A stretch of 64,000 nt of DNA from an uncultured Pelagibacteraceae bacterium. GTDB taxonomy: Bacteria; Pseudomonadota; Alphaproteobacteria; Pelagibacterales; AG-422-B15. The stretch is from contig CACFAO010000005.1 of assembly GCA_902564295.1 (NCBI GenBank), positions 1 through 64,000 of the forward strand, given 5' to 3'. Positions 35,905 through 46,423 of this stretch are shown piece by piece; the stretch's first letter is position 1; every line of letters starts with the position of its first letter. A program made the translations under genes and the position numbers. Below the pieces are notes generated by a model. That model ran no database searches, was not told the origin of the DNA, and worked only from the letters and a program-made list of their open reading frames with translations.

Positions 35905-37044
35905 ATGCAATCAAAAATTTGCGTATTACAAGTAATACCTAATCTTGATGTAAGTGGTGCTTCTCAAGGATGTGTAGATGTTGCAAATTTTTTATCAGAG
36001 AAGAACTATAATTCTTATATTCTAACTCATTCAGGGCCTAAAACATCAGAAGTAAAAGACTATAATGAAAAAGTTTTCTATGCTTCTGTTAACTCTAAAA
36101 ATCCAATTAAAATCTTTTTTAATATAATTAAAATTATAAAACTTATCAAAAAACTAAATATTACAATTGTTCACGCAAGAAGTAGAGCACCTGCATGGAG
36201 CTCATATTTTGCATGCGCTGTAACTGGCACAAAATTTATTACTACATTTCATGGTACATACAATTTTAGTAACCCACTAAAAAAATACTATAACTCCATT
36301 ATGTTAAAAACAAATGGAACAATAGCAATTTCAGAGTTTATTAATGATCATATAAATAATTGTTACCCAACTAAAAATTATAATATTAGAACTATTGCTA
36401 GAGGCATAGACCTCAATTTTTTTGATCCAAATAAGGTTAAAGCTCAGCAGGTAGAATTAATTATAAAAGAACTCAATATTGATTATGATGCAATTAAGAT
36501 CCTTCTTGCCGGAAGAATAACGGGGTGGAAGGGACATAAACTTCTTCTTCAAGCGATTTCTACTATTATTAAAAAAACAAATCATAAATTCGAGATAATT
36601 TTTGTTGGTCCCGATGAAAATTATAAATTGAAGAATTCATTAAAAAATTTTGCAAATGAACACAACCTCTCAAAATCTCTGCATTTTGTGGGCTCAAGAA
36701 CTGATCTGAATAATTTTTATAGTTTGGCTGATTTAGTAATATCTGCGTCAACAGATCCAGAAGCTTTTGGTAGGGTTTCTGTCGAGGCCCAAGCAATGGG
36801 TAAATTTGTAATAGCGTCAAATCATGGAGGATCTATCGAGACATTGAATGACGGCGAAACAGGCTACTTATTTGAAAATAATAACGTTGAGGATCTATGC
36901 AAAAAAATTATTGATGCCATTTCTAATGAAAAATATAAATCAGAAAAAACTTCAGAAGCGTGCATTTCAAATGTTAGAGAAAAATATTCAAAAATTAAAA
37001 TGTGTGAGGAGACAATAAATTTTTACAAAGAAGTTATAATTTAA
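35905..37044 (+). CDS. Glycosyltransferase family 4 protein
   Basis: 379 residues with the GT-B fold of retaining glycosyltransferases. Early Q-V-I-P-x-L-D-V-S-G-A-S-Q-G binds the acceptor region; the middle ILLAGRITGWKGHKLLL and the late DPEAFGRVSVEAQAMGK (E-x7-E motif) bind the nucleotide sugar. It is divergent from the hydrolase gene and followed directly by a GT9 gene, so the pair likely builds LPS core or a surface polysaccharide. Sugar specificity is unknown. Confidence 0.88.
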   Translation: MQSKICVLQVIPNLDVSGASQGCVDVANFLSEKNYNSYILTHSGPKTSEVKDYNEKVFYASVNSKNPIKIFFNIIKIIKLIKKLNITIVHARSRAPAWSSYFACAVTGTKFITTFHGTYNFSNPLKKYYNSIMLKTNGTIAISEFINDHINNCYPTKNYNIRTIARGIDLNFFDPNKVKAQQVELIIKELNIDYDAIKILLAGRITGWKGHKLLLQAISTIIKKTNHKFEIIFVGPDENYKLKNSLKNFANEHNLSKSLHFVGSRTDLNNFYSLADLVISASTDPEAFGRVSVEAQAMGKFVIASNHGGSIETLNDGETGYLFENNNVEDLCKKIIDAISNEKYKSEKTSEACISNVREKYSKIKMCEETINFYKEVII

Positions 37045-37968
37045 ATGGTTAAAAATATTTTGATAATTAAGCACGGCTCTTTTGGAGATATTATTCAAAT
37101 AAATGGATGTTTAAAAGATATTCGAGAGCATTACTCAAAACATAAAATATATATCTTAACTACACCGGCATTTAATAATTATTTTGGTAAGTGCCCTTTT
37201 ATTGATGAAGTAATTTTAGATAAGAGGAAGTCTCGATGGAATTTAATCTATCTATATCAATTGAAGAAATTTTTCACCAAATATAAGTTTGAAAGAATTT
37301 TTGACTTACAAAATTCCCATCGAACCGAATTTTATAGAAAGTATCTATCTTCTTCTGAATGGATCTCTTCAAGGACAATGTTAAGATTTAATGAAACAAA
37401 AGAAGAATTTGATAAAAAAAGTATTTTAGAAAGATTTAAATTACAATTATCAAGATCAAAAATAGATACACAGTTCGCAGAAAAACCCCAAGTTTCTTGG
37501 ATGATAGATGATGATTTTCATATTTCTTCAGAAATTAAAAAAAATTACATAGTTTTATTTCCTTTTTGTTCTCCAAAACATCATCAAAAAATCTGGCCTT
37601 ATTATGAAGAGCTTATTTCAAAGCTTAAATCAAAGTTATTTGAAATGGATATTGTTATTGCTCCAGGACCAGGAGAAATAAATGCAGCAAGAAAATACAA
37701 TGTAAAGTTATGTTTACATAACAATCAGCCAACAAATTTTTTTCAATTAGCGAAATTGCTTATTGGCGCAAAATATGTAATTTCAAATGATACAGGACCT
37801 GCACACTTAGCTGCTCACTTAGGATGCAGAGGTTTAGCATTATTTGGTGGTCACACTACACCGGAGAAGGTAAGTATTGAAACAGGCAGTTTTTTATCAA
37901 TTTCTTCCAAAAATATAAGCAATATTAGTATAGAAGAAGTCTTCGATAAAATAGATTCTCATTTATAG
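37045..37968 (+). CDS. Glycosyltransferase family 9 (heptosyltransferase-like)
   Basis: 307 residues. N-terminal I-K-H-G-S-F-G-D-I and the C-terminal SNDTGPAHLAAHLGCRGLALFG block are hallmarks of GT9 enzymes such as ADP-heptose:LPS heptosyltransferases. The catalytic Asp of the usual S-L-G-D motif appears in GSFGDI. It begins at the base after the GT4 stop. A role in LPS core assembly is likely given the window's lpt and kdsD genes, but the donor is unproven. Confidence 0.88.
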   Translation: MVKNILIIKHGSFGDIIQINGCLKDIREHYSKHKIYILTTPAFNNYFGKCPFIDEVILDKRKSRWNLIYLYQLKKFFTKYKFERIFDLQNSHRTEFYRKYLSSSEWISSRTMLRFNETKEEFDKKSILERFKLQLSRSKIDTQFAEKPQVSWMIDDDFHISSEIKKNYIVLFPFCSPKHHQKIWPYYEELISKLKSKLFEMDIVIAPGPGEINAARKYNVKLCLHNNQPTNFFQLAKLLIGAKYVISNDTGPAHLAAHLGCRGLALFGGHTTPEKVSIETGSFLSISSKNISNISIEEVFDKIDSHL

Positions 37969-37993
37969 ATAGATGATATAATACTTAAGCCTT

Positions 37994-39733
37994 ATGAGTA
38001 ACGACGAACCATTTATAAATACTTTAAGACATGATACTGCCCATGTTTTAGCCATGGCTGTACAGGAGTTGTTTCCTGATACGCAAGTTACGATTGGTCC
38101 AGTAATTGAAAATGGTTTTTATTATGATTTTGATAGAAAAGAGCCGTTTACCGAAAAAGATCTTGGAACTATTGAAAAGAAAATGAAAGAGATTGTTAAT
38201 CGTGACGAAAAGACTTCATTCAAGGTAATGAGCAGGGAAGATGCGATTAAGCTATTTTCTGATAAGGGAGAGAACTATAAGGTAGAGATTATTCAGGACT
38301 TACCTGAAAGTGAAGAACTTAAAGTATACTATCACGGTGACTGGTTTGATCTTTGCAAGGGGCCTCACCTAGAATCAACAGGTAAAATTGGAAAAGCATT
38401 TAAATTGACTAAAGTAGCAGGTGCTTATTGGCGTGGAGACTCAAACAACCCTATGCTTCAAAGAATTTATGGAACTGCATGGGAGTCTCAGGAAGAACTA
38501 GATAATCATCTAAACATACTTAAAGAAGCTGAAAAAAGAGACCACAGGAAACTTGGAAGAGAATTAGATTTATTTCATTTTCAAGAGGAAGCTCAAGGTT
38601 CGGTTTTCTGGCATAACAATGGTTGGACGTTATTTAGGACACTTATTGATTATATGCGTCAGCGACAAGAAGAGGCTGGGTATGAAGAAATTAATACACC
38701 AGATATAATGGATAAGTCCTTATGGGTAAAATCAGGGCATCTCGAAAAATTTGGCGACAACATGTTTACTACTGAACCAAGAGAAGATCGAGTATATGCT
38801 CTCAAGCCAATGAATTGTCCTGGTGGGGTACAAGTTTATAAACAAGGACTTAAAAGTTACAGAGATCTTCCCTTGAGAGTTGCTGAGTTTGGAAAAGTTC
38901 ACAGATATGAGCCGTCAGGTGCCCTTCATGGTTTAATGCGAGTAAGGGCATTCACACAAGATGATGCACATATATTTTGTACTGAAGACCAAATTACCGA
39001 AGAAAGCAAAAAGGTATGCGATCTAGTTTTAAGTATTTATAAAGATTTCGGATTTGAAAATGTATCAATTAAATTTTCTGACCGTCCTGAAAAAAGAGTC
39101 GGCAATGATGATGTATGGGACAAATCTGAGGCTGCTCTTCGTGAGGCAATGGAAGCTACAGGATTAGAATATACTTTAAATCCAGGTGAAGGAGCATTTT
39201 ATGGTCCGAAATTAGAATTTATTCTCAAAGATGCAATTGGAAGAGAATGGCAGTGTGGAACGTTGCAAGTAGATCTAAATTTACCTGAAAGACTTGATGC
39301 TACTTATGTAGGCGAAGACGGTTTAAAGCACAATCCGGTTATGTTACACAGAGCATTATTTGGATCTTTAGAGCGTTTTATTGGAATTTTGATAGAACAT
39401 TATGCTGGCAATTTACCACTTTGGTTAGCGCCAATACAAGCTGTGGTTGCTCCAATTACATCTGACATAAACGAATACGCAGAGAGAGTATTTTTATCTC
39501 TTAAAAACAAAGGTATTAGAGTTGAAAAGGACTTAAGAAATGAGAAGATAAGCTACAAAATAAGAGAAAACTCTCTAAAAAAAATACCTTATCAATTGAT
39601 CCTAGGTAAGAACGAAATGGAAGACAATACTGTAACATTGAGGGAGTTTGGTAATGATAAACAAGAAAAAATTAAATTTGAAAAATTAAATGATTTTTTT
39701 CAAAAAAAATGTATGATGCCGTCTCATCAATAG
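37994..39733 (+). CDS. thrS: Threonyl-tRNA synthetase lacking the TGS domain
   Basis: 579 residues, about 60 shorter than E. coli ThrRS. It begins directly in the editing domain: H13-x3-H17 (HDTAH) and C-K-G-P-H (about 121-125) form its zinc-like site. The class II catalytic core has [27 protein letters not shown] (motif 2), [15 protein letters not shown] and [11 protein letters not shown] (motif 3), and the anticodon-binding domain follows [10 protein letters not shown]. An in-frame TAA at 37979 shows that no TGS domain is encoded upstream. It heads the thrS-infC-rpmI-rplT-pheST block. Confidence 0.95.
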   Translation: MSNDEPFINTLRHDTAHVLAMAVQELFPDTQVTIGPVIENGFYYDFDRKEPFTEKDLGTIEKKMKEIVNRDEKTSFKVMSREDAIKLFSDKGENYKVEIIQDLPESEELKVYYHGDWFDLCKGPHLESTGKIGKAFKLTKVAGAYWRGDSNNPMLQRIYGTAWESQEELDNHLNILKEAEKRDHRKLGRELDLFHFQEEAQGSVFWHNNGWTLFRTLIDYMRQRQEEAGYEEINTPDIMDKSLWVKSGHLEKFGDNMFTTEPREDRVYALKPMNCPGGVQVYKQGLKSYRDLPLRVAEFGKVHRYEPSGALHGLMRVRAFTQDDAHIFCTEDQITEESKKVCDLVLSIYKDFGFENVSIKFSDRPEKRVGNDDVWDKSEAALREAMEATGLEYTLNPGEGAFYGPKLEFILKDAIGREWQCGTLQVDLNLPERLDATYVGEDGLKHNPVMLHRALFGSLERFIGILIEHYAGNLPLWLAPIQAVVAPITSDINEYAERVFLSLKNKGIRVEKDLRNEKISYKIRENSLKKIPYQLILGKNEMEDNTVTLREFGNDKQEKIKFEKLNDFFQKKCMMPSHQ

Positions 39734-39735
39734 AT

Positions 39736-39742
39736 AAAGGAG
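39736..39742 (+). promoter_or_regulatory. Ribosome-binding site that defines the ATA start of infC
   Basis: AAAGGAG lies six bases before ATA at 39749. No ATG, GTG or TTG occurs at a proper distance, and the infC reading frame opens just upstream, so this site fixes the unusual start. Confidence 0.75.
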
Positions 39743-39748
39743 ATTAAA

Positions 39749-40297
39749 ATAGCACTTCAAAGAAAAAATAATAGAGCCCAGCTATCTACTAAAGGTCCAA
39801 AGTTTCGCATAAACGAATTTATAACTTCTTCCACTGTAAGATTAATTGATGAAAAAGGTAACAACTTAGGGGTTGTTAACACTGATGAGGCGATGCAAAA
39901 AGCTTCAGATGCAGGCCTTGATTTAGTTGAAGTTTCACCACAAGTTGACCCCCCTGTATGCAAAATTCTTGATTTTGGAAAATTTAAATATGAGGCCCAA
40001 AAAAAAGCTAGTACGTCCAAGAAAAAACAAAAAGAAATTACAATTAAAGAAATTAAGATGAGACCTGGAATTGATGTTCACGATTACGACTTCAAGGTAA
40101 AGGCTGCTCAAAAATTTATCGCTGCAGGCGATAAAGTAAAATTTACTATCCGATTTAAAGGTAGAGAGTTCGAACATCATGATATTGCTGAAAATTTGAT
40201 GGAAAGAATTCGAGAAACAATGGGTACGACAAGTAAAATCGAGCAAGAGCCAAAACTTGAAGGTCGCCAATTTACCATGATTTTCACTGCAAATTAG
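39749..40297 (+). CDS. infC: Translation initiation factor IF-3 (ATA start)
   Basis: 182 residues when read from the ATA at 39749; the N-terminal domain then contains the expected G-P-K-F-R-I-N-E and LGVVNTDEAM, the linker region reads VDPPVCKILDFGKFKYE and the C-terminal domain has EIKMRPGIDVHDYDFK and VKFTIRFKGRE. A start at the first ATG (39893) would remove a third of the protein. Rare start codons (AUU, AUC, AUA) in infC allow IF-3 to repress its own translation, a known regulatory scheme. It is followed by rpmI and rplT. Confidence 0.94.
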   Translation: MALQRKNNRAQLSTKGPKFRINEFITSSTVRLIDEKGNNLGVVNTDEAMQKASDAGLDLVEVSPQVDPPVCKILDFGKFKYEAQKKASTSKKKQKEITIKEIKMRPGIDVHDYDFKVKAAQKFIAAGDKVKFTIRFKGREFEHHDIAENLMERIRETMGTTSKIEQEPKLEGRQFTMIFTAN

Positions 40298-40375
40298 CAG
40301 CAGTAGTTAATTCTTATCATTAATAAAAAACTTTTGATTTTTTCTTACCTAGGGTCTATAAACCGTTCATCCAAT

Positions 40376-40573
40376 ATGAGTAAATTAAAAACAAAAAAAG
40401 GCGCTAATAAGAGATTTAGGCTTACAGCTTCAGGTAAAGTTAAATCATATCAAAGTGGAAAAAGACACGGTATGATTAAAAGAACGAATAATCAGATAAG
40501 AAACCAAAGAGGTTCTACAATTTTATCTGACCAAGATGCCCGAATAGTTAAAAAGTTTTTACCCTACGCTTAA
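40376..40573 (+). CDS. rpmI: 50S ribosomal protein L35
   Basis: 65 residues, the standard length. [14 protein letters not shown] and S-G-K-R-H and the final K-K-F-L-P-Y-A identify L35. The start at 40376 is preferred to an in-frame ATG 42 bases upstream, which would add non-homologous residues. It lies between infC and rplT, and this trio is probably co-regulated through IF-3 and L20 in the classic way. Confidence 0.96.
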   Translation: MSKLKTKKGANKRFRLTASGKVKSYQSGKRHGMIKRTNNQIRNQRGSTILSDQDARIVKKFLPYA

Positions 40574-40589
40574 TAAATAGGAAGATATA

Positions 40590-40946
40590 ATGGCAAGAGT
40601 TAAAAGAGGAGTTACTGCACACGCAAGACATAAAAAAGTAATTAAGCAAGCCAAAGGATATAGAGGCAGAAGAAAGAATACTTTTAAAGTCGCAAAGCAA
40701 GCTGTAGAAAAATCAATGCAGTATGCCTATCGTGATCGAAGAGTGAAAAAAAGAGAGTTTAGATCACTTTGGACCCAAAGAATAAATGCTGGAGCTAGAT
40801 TGCATGGAATTTCTTATTCAGTTTTCATGAATGGTCTTAAAAAATTAAACATCGAATTAGATCGTAAAATTTTAGCTGATCTTGCTATGAATGAACCTAC
40901 TTCTTTTGAGCATTTAGCAAAACAGGTTCAGTCCTCAGCCAAATAA
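40590..40946 (+). CDS. rplT: 50S ribosomal protein L20
   Basis: 118 residues. MARVKRGV at the N-terminus, the basic [15 protein letters not shown], and the C-terminal globular part [17 protein letters not shown] identify L20, an early 23S rRNA assembly protein and, in E. coli, a repressor of the rpmI-rplT mRNA. GGAAG precedes the start. It is followed 71 bases later by pheS. Confidence 0.97.
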   Translation: MARVKRGVTAHARHKKVIKQAKGYRGRRKNTFKVAKQAVEKSMQYAYRDRRVKKREFRSLWTQRINAGARLHGISYSVFMNGLKKLNIELDRKILADLAMNEPTSFEHLAKQVQSSAK

Positions 40947-41017
40947 TTCAGTTGTCATCATATTCTCAAGCATATTATTATTACAGAAAAAACTAAATCT
41001 GATATTGTTGTTCTACG

Positions 41018-42088
41018 ATGAAAGATTTTAGAGAGCTAGAAACTGAAATTAAAAAAGCTTCAGATAAATTTACAAATATCGAAAGCATTAATGAATTTAG
41101 GATAAAATTTCTTGGTAAGAAAGGTATTATTTCTCTCGAAATGAAAGAGCTAGCCAGTCTTTCTGGAGATGAAAGAAAGCAGCATGCTGAAAAATTAAAT
41201 AAAATTAAAGACTCTGTTCTCGAAATAATAGCTTCAAAGACCGAAGAGTTAAATAGCGAGGAATTAGAAAAAAAACTTAACTCTGAAACTTTAGATATCA
41301 CTCTATCTACTTCAAAGTCATACGGAACTATTCACCCAATCAGTCAGGTTATAGAGGAAGTTATAACTATATTTGGCGACTTAGATTTTTTTGTTGCCGA
41401 AGGACCTGAAGTTGAAACTGATTACAATAATTTTACTGCTTTAAATACTTCTGAACACCACCCTGCACGACAAATGCATGATACTTTTTATGTTGAAACT
41501 GAGACTGATGGAATGCCAAATGTTCTGCGAACTCACACCTCGCCAGTTCAAATAAGAAGTATGTTAGAGCAAAAACCACCAATTCGATTAATTGCTCCAG
41601 GAAAAACGTTTAGATGTGATAATGATCAAACGCACTCTCCTATGTTCCATCAAGTTGAGGGTTTAGTAATAGATCAAGAAAGCAACATGAGCCACCTCAA
41701 AGGATGTTTAGAAATATTCCTCAAGACTTTTTTTGAGACTGATAAATTAAATATGAGATTTCGACCTAGTCATTTCCCCTTTACTGAACCATCTGCAGAA
41801 GTTGATATTGGATACACTAAGAAAGGAAATCAATTAATTATTGGAGAGGGTGAGGATTGGTTGGAAATTTTAGGGTGTGGAATGGTTCATCCAAACGTGC
41901 TTGAAAATGTAAATATCAATTCAAACGAATATCAAGGTTATGCATTTGGTATGGGCATAGAGAGGCTTGCAATGCTCAAATATGGAATTAGTGATTTAAG
42001 AACTTTCTTTGATAGTGATCTTAGATGGAATAAGCACTATGGCTTTTCACCTTTGAACATACCTTCGATCATAGGAGACTTAAGTTAG
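41018..42088 (+). CDS. pheS: Phenylalanyl-tRNA synthetase alpha subunit
   Basis: 356 residues. An N-terminal coiled-coil (residues about 1-90) is followed by the class II catalytic core: HPARQMHDTFY, LRTHTSPVQIR (motif 2 region), TFRCDNDQTHSPMFHQVEG and the final GYAFGMGIERLAMLKYGI (motif 3). It pairs with PheT as a tetramer. The PheT start follows directly after its TAG stop. Confidence 0.97.
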   Translation: MKDFRELETEIKKASDKFTNIESINEFRIKFLGKKGIISLEMKELASLSGDERKQHAEKLNKIKDSVLEIIASKTEELNSEELEKKLNSETLDITLSTSKSYGTIHPISQVIEEVITIFGDLDFFVAEGPEVETDYNNFTALNTSEHHPARQMHDTFYVETETDGMPNVLRTHTSPVQIRSMLEQKPPIRLIAPGKTFRCDNDQTHSPMFHQVEGLVIDQESNMSHLKGCLEIFLKTFFETDKLNMRFRPSHFPFTEPSAEVDIGYTKKGNQLIIGEGEDWLEILGCGMVHPNVLENVNINSNEYQGYAFGMGIERLAMLKYGISDLRTFFDSDLRWNKHYGFSPLNIPSIIGDLS

Positions 42089-44476
42089 ATGAAATTTAGT
42101 TATTCGTGGTTAACTGAGCATCTTAAGACAAATGTTCATTTCGAAGAAATTGAAAAGAAGCTCACTTCTATTGGCCTTGAAGTTGAAGATATTCAAGACA
42201 TAGGAAAAGCATACCAAGATTTTATTGTTGGACAGGTACTTGAAGAAAAAAAACACCCAAATGCGGATAAATTAAAACTATGCAAAGTTGATATTGGCAA
42301 GGAAAAGGTTGATGTAGTTTGTGGTGCGCCAAATGTAGAGAAAGGCATGAAGGTAGTTTATGCGCCGGTTGGTTCAATTATTCCGGTTAATCAAATGAAA
42401 ATTAAAGCTGCCAAGATTAGGGGAGTTGAGTCCTATGGAATGATGTGTTCAGAATACGAGCTTGGTATCTCAAATGAGCATGACGGAATAATTCGACTTG
42501 AGGAAAAAGAAACTATTGGAACATCTTTTTCAGAGATTTATGGCCTTAATGATATTGTAATAGAAATTGGCATCACTCCAAATCGACAAGATTGTCTTGG
42601 TGTAAAAGGAATAGCTCGAGATCTTGCTTCAGCTGGCATGGGGGAATTGTTAGAGAGAAAAATATCTAGAGAAAAAGGTTCCTTTAAATCACCAATTAAA
42701 ATTGAAATACAAGATAATAAAATCTGCTCAGCCTTCGCTGGAAGATATTTTAGAAATGTAAAGAATACTGAAAGCCCGGAATGGCTTAAAAATAAACTTA
42801 AGTCAATAGGTTTAAGGCCAATATCTGCGCTAGTCGATATAACTAATTTTGTAATGTATGACGAGAACCGACCACTTCACGTTTACGATGCAGATAAAAT
42901 AGATGGCAAAATTATAGTGCGTTCAGCAAATGATGGAGAAAGCTTCCTAGCGCTCGATGAAAAAGATTATCAGCTAAAAAATGGTATGTGCGTAATAGCG
43001 GATGAAAAAAAAGTACTAGGCTTAGGGGGGATCATGGGGGGCGAAAGTACAGGTTGCAGCACTAAGACAAAGAACGTTTTACTTGAATCAGCCTTATTTG
43101 ATGAGATTAATACAGCCAAGACGGGAAGAAACTTGTCAATTCTAAGTGATGCGAGATATCGTTTTGAAAGAGGCATTGATCCAAATTCAACTTTAAAAGG
43201 GATAGACCTTGCAACACAATTAATTCTTGAAATATGTGGTGGTGAGTGCAGTGAGGTTGAGTTGGCTGGAAATATAAAAGAAAATAAAAATGAAGTTTCA
43301 ACTTCTAGTAGTTATATTTCAAGAAGACTTGGTTTTGAAGTTTCTGATAAAGAATTGATATCAATACTTAGTTCTTTAGGAATTGAAACGAACCAAACAG
43401 GTGATGTTATCAAATGTTCAATACCTTCTTGGAGACAAGATATTCACGGAGAAGCCGACATAAGTGAAGAAGTTATTCGTATTAAAGGATATGAAAATAT
43501 TCCGACAAGTAATATTAGACTAAAAAGTAAAATTAATAAAAATATCTTAAATTACGCACAAAAGAAGTTGATGAAAGCTAGACACTTCATTGCTTCAATT
43601 GAATATGATGAATTAGTAACATTTTCATTCACAGACTCAAAAAATTGTGAAGTATTTGGCGATATAAATAAATTAAAAATTGTAAATCCCATCTCAGAGG
43701 ACCTGGATATATTAAGACCTAATCTTCTACCTAATCTTCTTCAAGCAATTAAAAAAAACAAGAATAGAAACTTTGACTCATTCTCTATCTTTGAGATAGG
43801 TAGCCAGTACAGATCAACATCTCCCGAGGATCAATTGAACGTCGCATGTGGAATTAAATCAGGAATTAAGACCGAAAAGTCTTGGAAGAATATGCAGACA
43901 GAATTTGATATATATGATGTAAAACAAGATTTAACTTCCTTAATTGACTATTTAATACCAGGTAACAAAAAAATATCTGTCTCTAATGACTGTCCCTCCT
44001 GGTATCACCCTGGAAGATCTGGTTCGATAAAAATTAATAATTCCGTAATTGCTGGATATTTTGGAGAGTTGCATCCAAGAGTTGCAAATCAATTTAAGAT
44101 TAAGAATAAAACAAATATATTTGAGTTATACCTTGATGAACTGCCAAACACAGAAAAGAAAACTACCAACAAGCCTGTGCTTAACTTAAGTGATTTTCAG
44201 ATTGTCACAAGAGACTTTGCCTTTGTTATTGATAAAAAAGTAAAAAGTGAAGAAGTTGTTACTTCAGCCTTTAAGGCAGATAAGGAATTAATTAGAAATG
44301 TTGAAATCTTTGATTTATTTGAAGATGATAGTCTGGGAAAAGACAAAAAGTCTATTGCTATTAAGGTTACATTACAATCTAATGAAAAAACTCTTGCCGA
44401 AAATGACATTTCTGAAATAAGTTCAAAAATAATTGAATCTGTTGAAAAATCTACTTCCGGAACTGTTAGATCCTAA
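42089..44476 (+). CDS. pheT: Phenylalanyl-tRNA synthetase beta subunit
   Basis: 795 residues, full length. Order: N-terminal part SYSWLTEHL, EMAP/tRNA-binding OB domain (HPNADKLKLCKVDIG ... GVESYGMMCSEYELG), B3/B4 editing region (GITPNRQDCLGVKGIARDL), B5 domain, the catalytic-like core, and a C-terminal ferredoxin-like anticodon-binding domain (FQIVTRDFAFVID ... SIAIKVTLQS). Editing removes Tyr-tRNA(Phe). Twelve bases separate it from lepA. Confidence 0.97.
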   Translation: MKFSYSWLTEHLKTNVHFEEIEKKLTSIGLEVEDIQDIGKAYQDFIVGQVLEEKKHPNADKLKLCKVDIGKEKVDVVCGAPNVEKGMKVVYAPVGSIIPVNQMKIKAAKIRGVESYGMMCSEYELGISNEHDGIIRLEEKETIGTSFSEIYGLNDIVIEIGITPNRQDCLGVKGIARDLASAGMGELLERKISREKGSFKSPIKIEIQDNKICSAFAGRYFRNVKNTESPEWLKNKLKSIGLRPISALVDITNFVMYDENRPLHVYDADKIDGKIIVRSANDGESFLALDEKDYQLKNGMCVIADEKKVLGLGGIMGGESTGCSTKTKNVLLESALFDEINTAKTGRNLSILSDARYRFERGIDPNSTLKGIDLATQLILEICGGECSEVELAGNIKENKNEVSTSSSYISRRLGFEVSDKELISILSSLGIETNQTGDVIKCSIPSWRQDIHGEADISEEVIRIKGYENIPTSNIRLKSKINKNILNYAQKKLMKARHFIASIEYDELVTFSFTDSKNCEVFGDINKLKIVNPISEDLDILRPNLLPNLLQAIKKNKNRNFDSFSIFEIGSQYRSTSPEDQLNVACGIKSGIKTEKSWKNMQTEFDIYDVKQDLTSLIDYLIPGNKKISVSNDCPSWYHPGRSGSIKINNSVIAGYFGELHPRVANQFKIKNKTNIFELYLDELPNTEKKTTNKPVLNLSDFQIVTRDFAFVIDKKVKSEEVVTSAFKADKELIRNVEIFDLFEDDSLGKDKKSIAIKVTLQSNEKTLAENDISEISSKIIESVEKSTSGTVRS

Positions 44477-44488
44477 ATTAAAAATATT

Positions 44489-46288
44489 ATGACTGGCACT
44501 AAAAACATAAGAAATTTTTCTATTATCGCTCATATTGATCATGGAAAATCGACTTTAGCTGACAGATTGATTCAATTTTGTGGAGGGCTTTCTGAAAGAG
44601 AAATGAAAGCACAGGTGCTTGACTCTATGGATATTGAGAGAGAACGTGGAATAACAATCAAGGCTCAAACTGTGCAATTAAAATACAAAGCAAAAAATGA
44701 TGAAACGTACACACTAAATATTATTGATACACCTGGCCATGTTGATTTCAGCTATGAAGTTAACAGATCATTATCTGCTTGCGAGGGATCGCTATTGGTT
44801 GTTGATGCGAGTCAGGGCGTTGAAGCTCAAACATTAGCTAATTTATATCAAGCAGTAGAAAATGATCACGTAATTATACCTGTTTTAAATAAAATAGATT
44901 TACCGGCGGCTGACCCCGAGCGAGTAAAAAAACAGATAGAAGATATTTTAGGCATTGATACAAGTAACGTACTTGAAATTTCTGCTAAATCAGGCCTTGG
45001 CATTGAAGATGTATTAGAAAATATTGTAAACGAATTACCATCTCCTGTAGGTGATCAAAGTAAACAATTAAAAGCAATGTTAGTAGATAGTTGGTATGAT
45101 GCCTATCTAGGTGTTGTTATATTGGTTCGTGTGATAGATGGAATTCTAAAAAAAGGTATGGAGGTTCGTTTCCATCAAACTAATACAAAACATTTAATAG
45201 AGAGAATTGGCTGTTTCACTCCAAAAATGATCGATAACGAGTATATCAATACTGGTGAATTAGGTTTTATAACTGCCGCAATTAAAGAAGTAGCCCAAAC
45301 TAAGGTTGGGGATACAATATTGCTGGCGAATGACAAACAGACAGAGCCTTTACCTGGCTTCAAGCCAAGTCAGCCTGTAGTATTTTGTGGTTTATTTCCA
45401 ACAAATGCAGCTGATTTTAAATTTTTAAAAGACGCCTTAGCAAAGTTAAAGCTTAACGACTCCAGTTTTCATTTCGAACAAGAAACCTCAGCGGCTCTTG
45501 GAATGGGTTTTAGATGTGGTTTTCTTGGATTATTACATCTAGAAATTATTGTTGAAAGGCTCGATAGAGAATTCAATTTAGATTTAATAACTACAGCTCC
45601 GAGCGTTATTTATAATTTAGTTTTAAATGACGGAGGCTCACTTGAATTACATAATCCTGCAGACATGCCTGATGTTATGAAAATTAAAAGTATCTCTGAG
45701 CCTTGGATTAAAGCAACAATTATATGTCCTGATGAATACTTAGGCAGTATCATATCTCTCTGTGAAGACAAGAGAGGAATGCAAACAGAATTATCTTATT
45801 CAGGATCAAGAGTAATTCTAAATTATAAATTACCTTTAAATGAAATTGTTTTTGATTTTTACGATCGCTTGAAGTCGATTTCTAGTGGATATGCAAGTTT
45901 TGATTATGAAATTGATGCGTATGTTGAAAGTGATTTGGTAAGACTAAGCATATTGGTAAATGATGAATCAGTAGATGCACTATCTATCATTGTTCACCGA
46001 AGCTTTTCTGAAAAAAAAGGTCGAGCTGTTTGTGAAAAATTAAAGGAATTAATTCCTCGTCATCAATTCCATATTCCTATCCAGGCAGCAATTGGTGGAA
46101 AAATTATTGCTCGCGAAACTGTCAGAGGATATCGAAAAAATGTTATTGAGAGAATACATGGAGGAGGAGCTACTGATAGAAAAAGAAAATTACTTGATAA
46201 GCAGAAAAAAGGAAAACAAAGACTTAGAACTTACGGTAAGGTCGATATTCCACAAGAAGCCTTTATCGCTGCTTTAAAAGTTGAATAA
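44489..46288 (+). CDS. lepA: Elongation factor 4 (LepA)
   Basis: 599 residues. G1 motif [14 protein letters not shown]2/effector [11 protein letters not shown]3 DTPGHVDF, G4 NKID and the LepA-specific C-terminal domain ([24 protein letters not shown]) are present. LepA is a ribosome-associated GTPase involved in back-translocation or 30S biogenesis. Its stop is immediately followed by tRNA-Ser. Confidence 0.97.
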   Translation: MTGTKNIRNFSIIAHIDHGKSTLADRLIQFCGGLSEREMKAQVLDSMDIERERGITIKAQTVQLKYKAKNDETYTLNIIDTPGHVDFSYEVNRSLSACEGSLLVVDASQGVEAQTLANLYQAVENDHVIIPVLNKIDLPAADPERVKKQIEDILGIDTSNVLEISAKSGLGIEDVLENIVNELPSPVGDQSKQLKAMLVDSWYDAYLGVVILVRVIDGILKKGMEVRFHQTNTKHLIERIGCFTPKMIDNEYINTGELGFITAAIKEVAQTKVGDTILLANDKQTEPLPGFKPSQPVVFCGLFPTNAADFKFLKDALAKLKLNDSSFHFEQETSAALGMGFRCGFLGLLHLEIIVERLDREFNLDLITTAPSVIYNLVLNDGGSLELHNPADMPDVMKIKSISEPWIKATIICPDEYLGSIISLCEDKRGMQTELSYSGSRVILNYKLPLNEIVFDFYDRLKSISSGYASFDYEIDAYVESDLVRLSILVNDESVDALSIIVHRSFSEKKGRAVCEKLKELIPRHQFHIPIQAAIGGKIIARETVRGYRKNVIERIHGGGATDRKRKLLDKQKKGKQRLRTYGKVDIPQEAFIAALKVE

Positions 46289-46378
46289 GGAAAGGTGGCC
46301 GAGTGGTTGAAGGCGCACGCTTGGAAAGCGTGTATGCGGGTGACCGTATCGTGGGTTCGAATCCCATCCTTTCCGCCA
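46289..46378 (+). tRNA. tRNA-Ser (GGA anticodon)
   Basis: A 90-base class II tRNA: acceptor GGAAAGG/CCTTTCC, discriminator G and encoded CCA, anticodon stem CACGC/GCGTG with loop TTGGAAA (anticodon GGA), long variable arm, and T arm GTGGG-TTCGAAT-CCCAT with one wobble/edge variation. It reads UCC/UCU. It starts on the base after the lepA stop. Confidence 0.95.
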
Positions 46379-46423
46379 AAAAAAGGATTGAAAATCATTA
46401 TTAAAAGACTATCTAACAAAGGT

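Noticed and set aside
39893-40297. infC from the first ATG
   Set aside because: It would delete most of the conserved N-terminal domain, which is encoded in frame from ATA 39749.
46295-46423. N-terminal extension of the TPR protein ORF
   Set aside because: This part of the frame reads through tRNA-Ser; the signal peptide begins at 46424.
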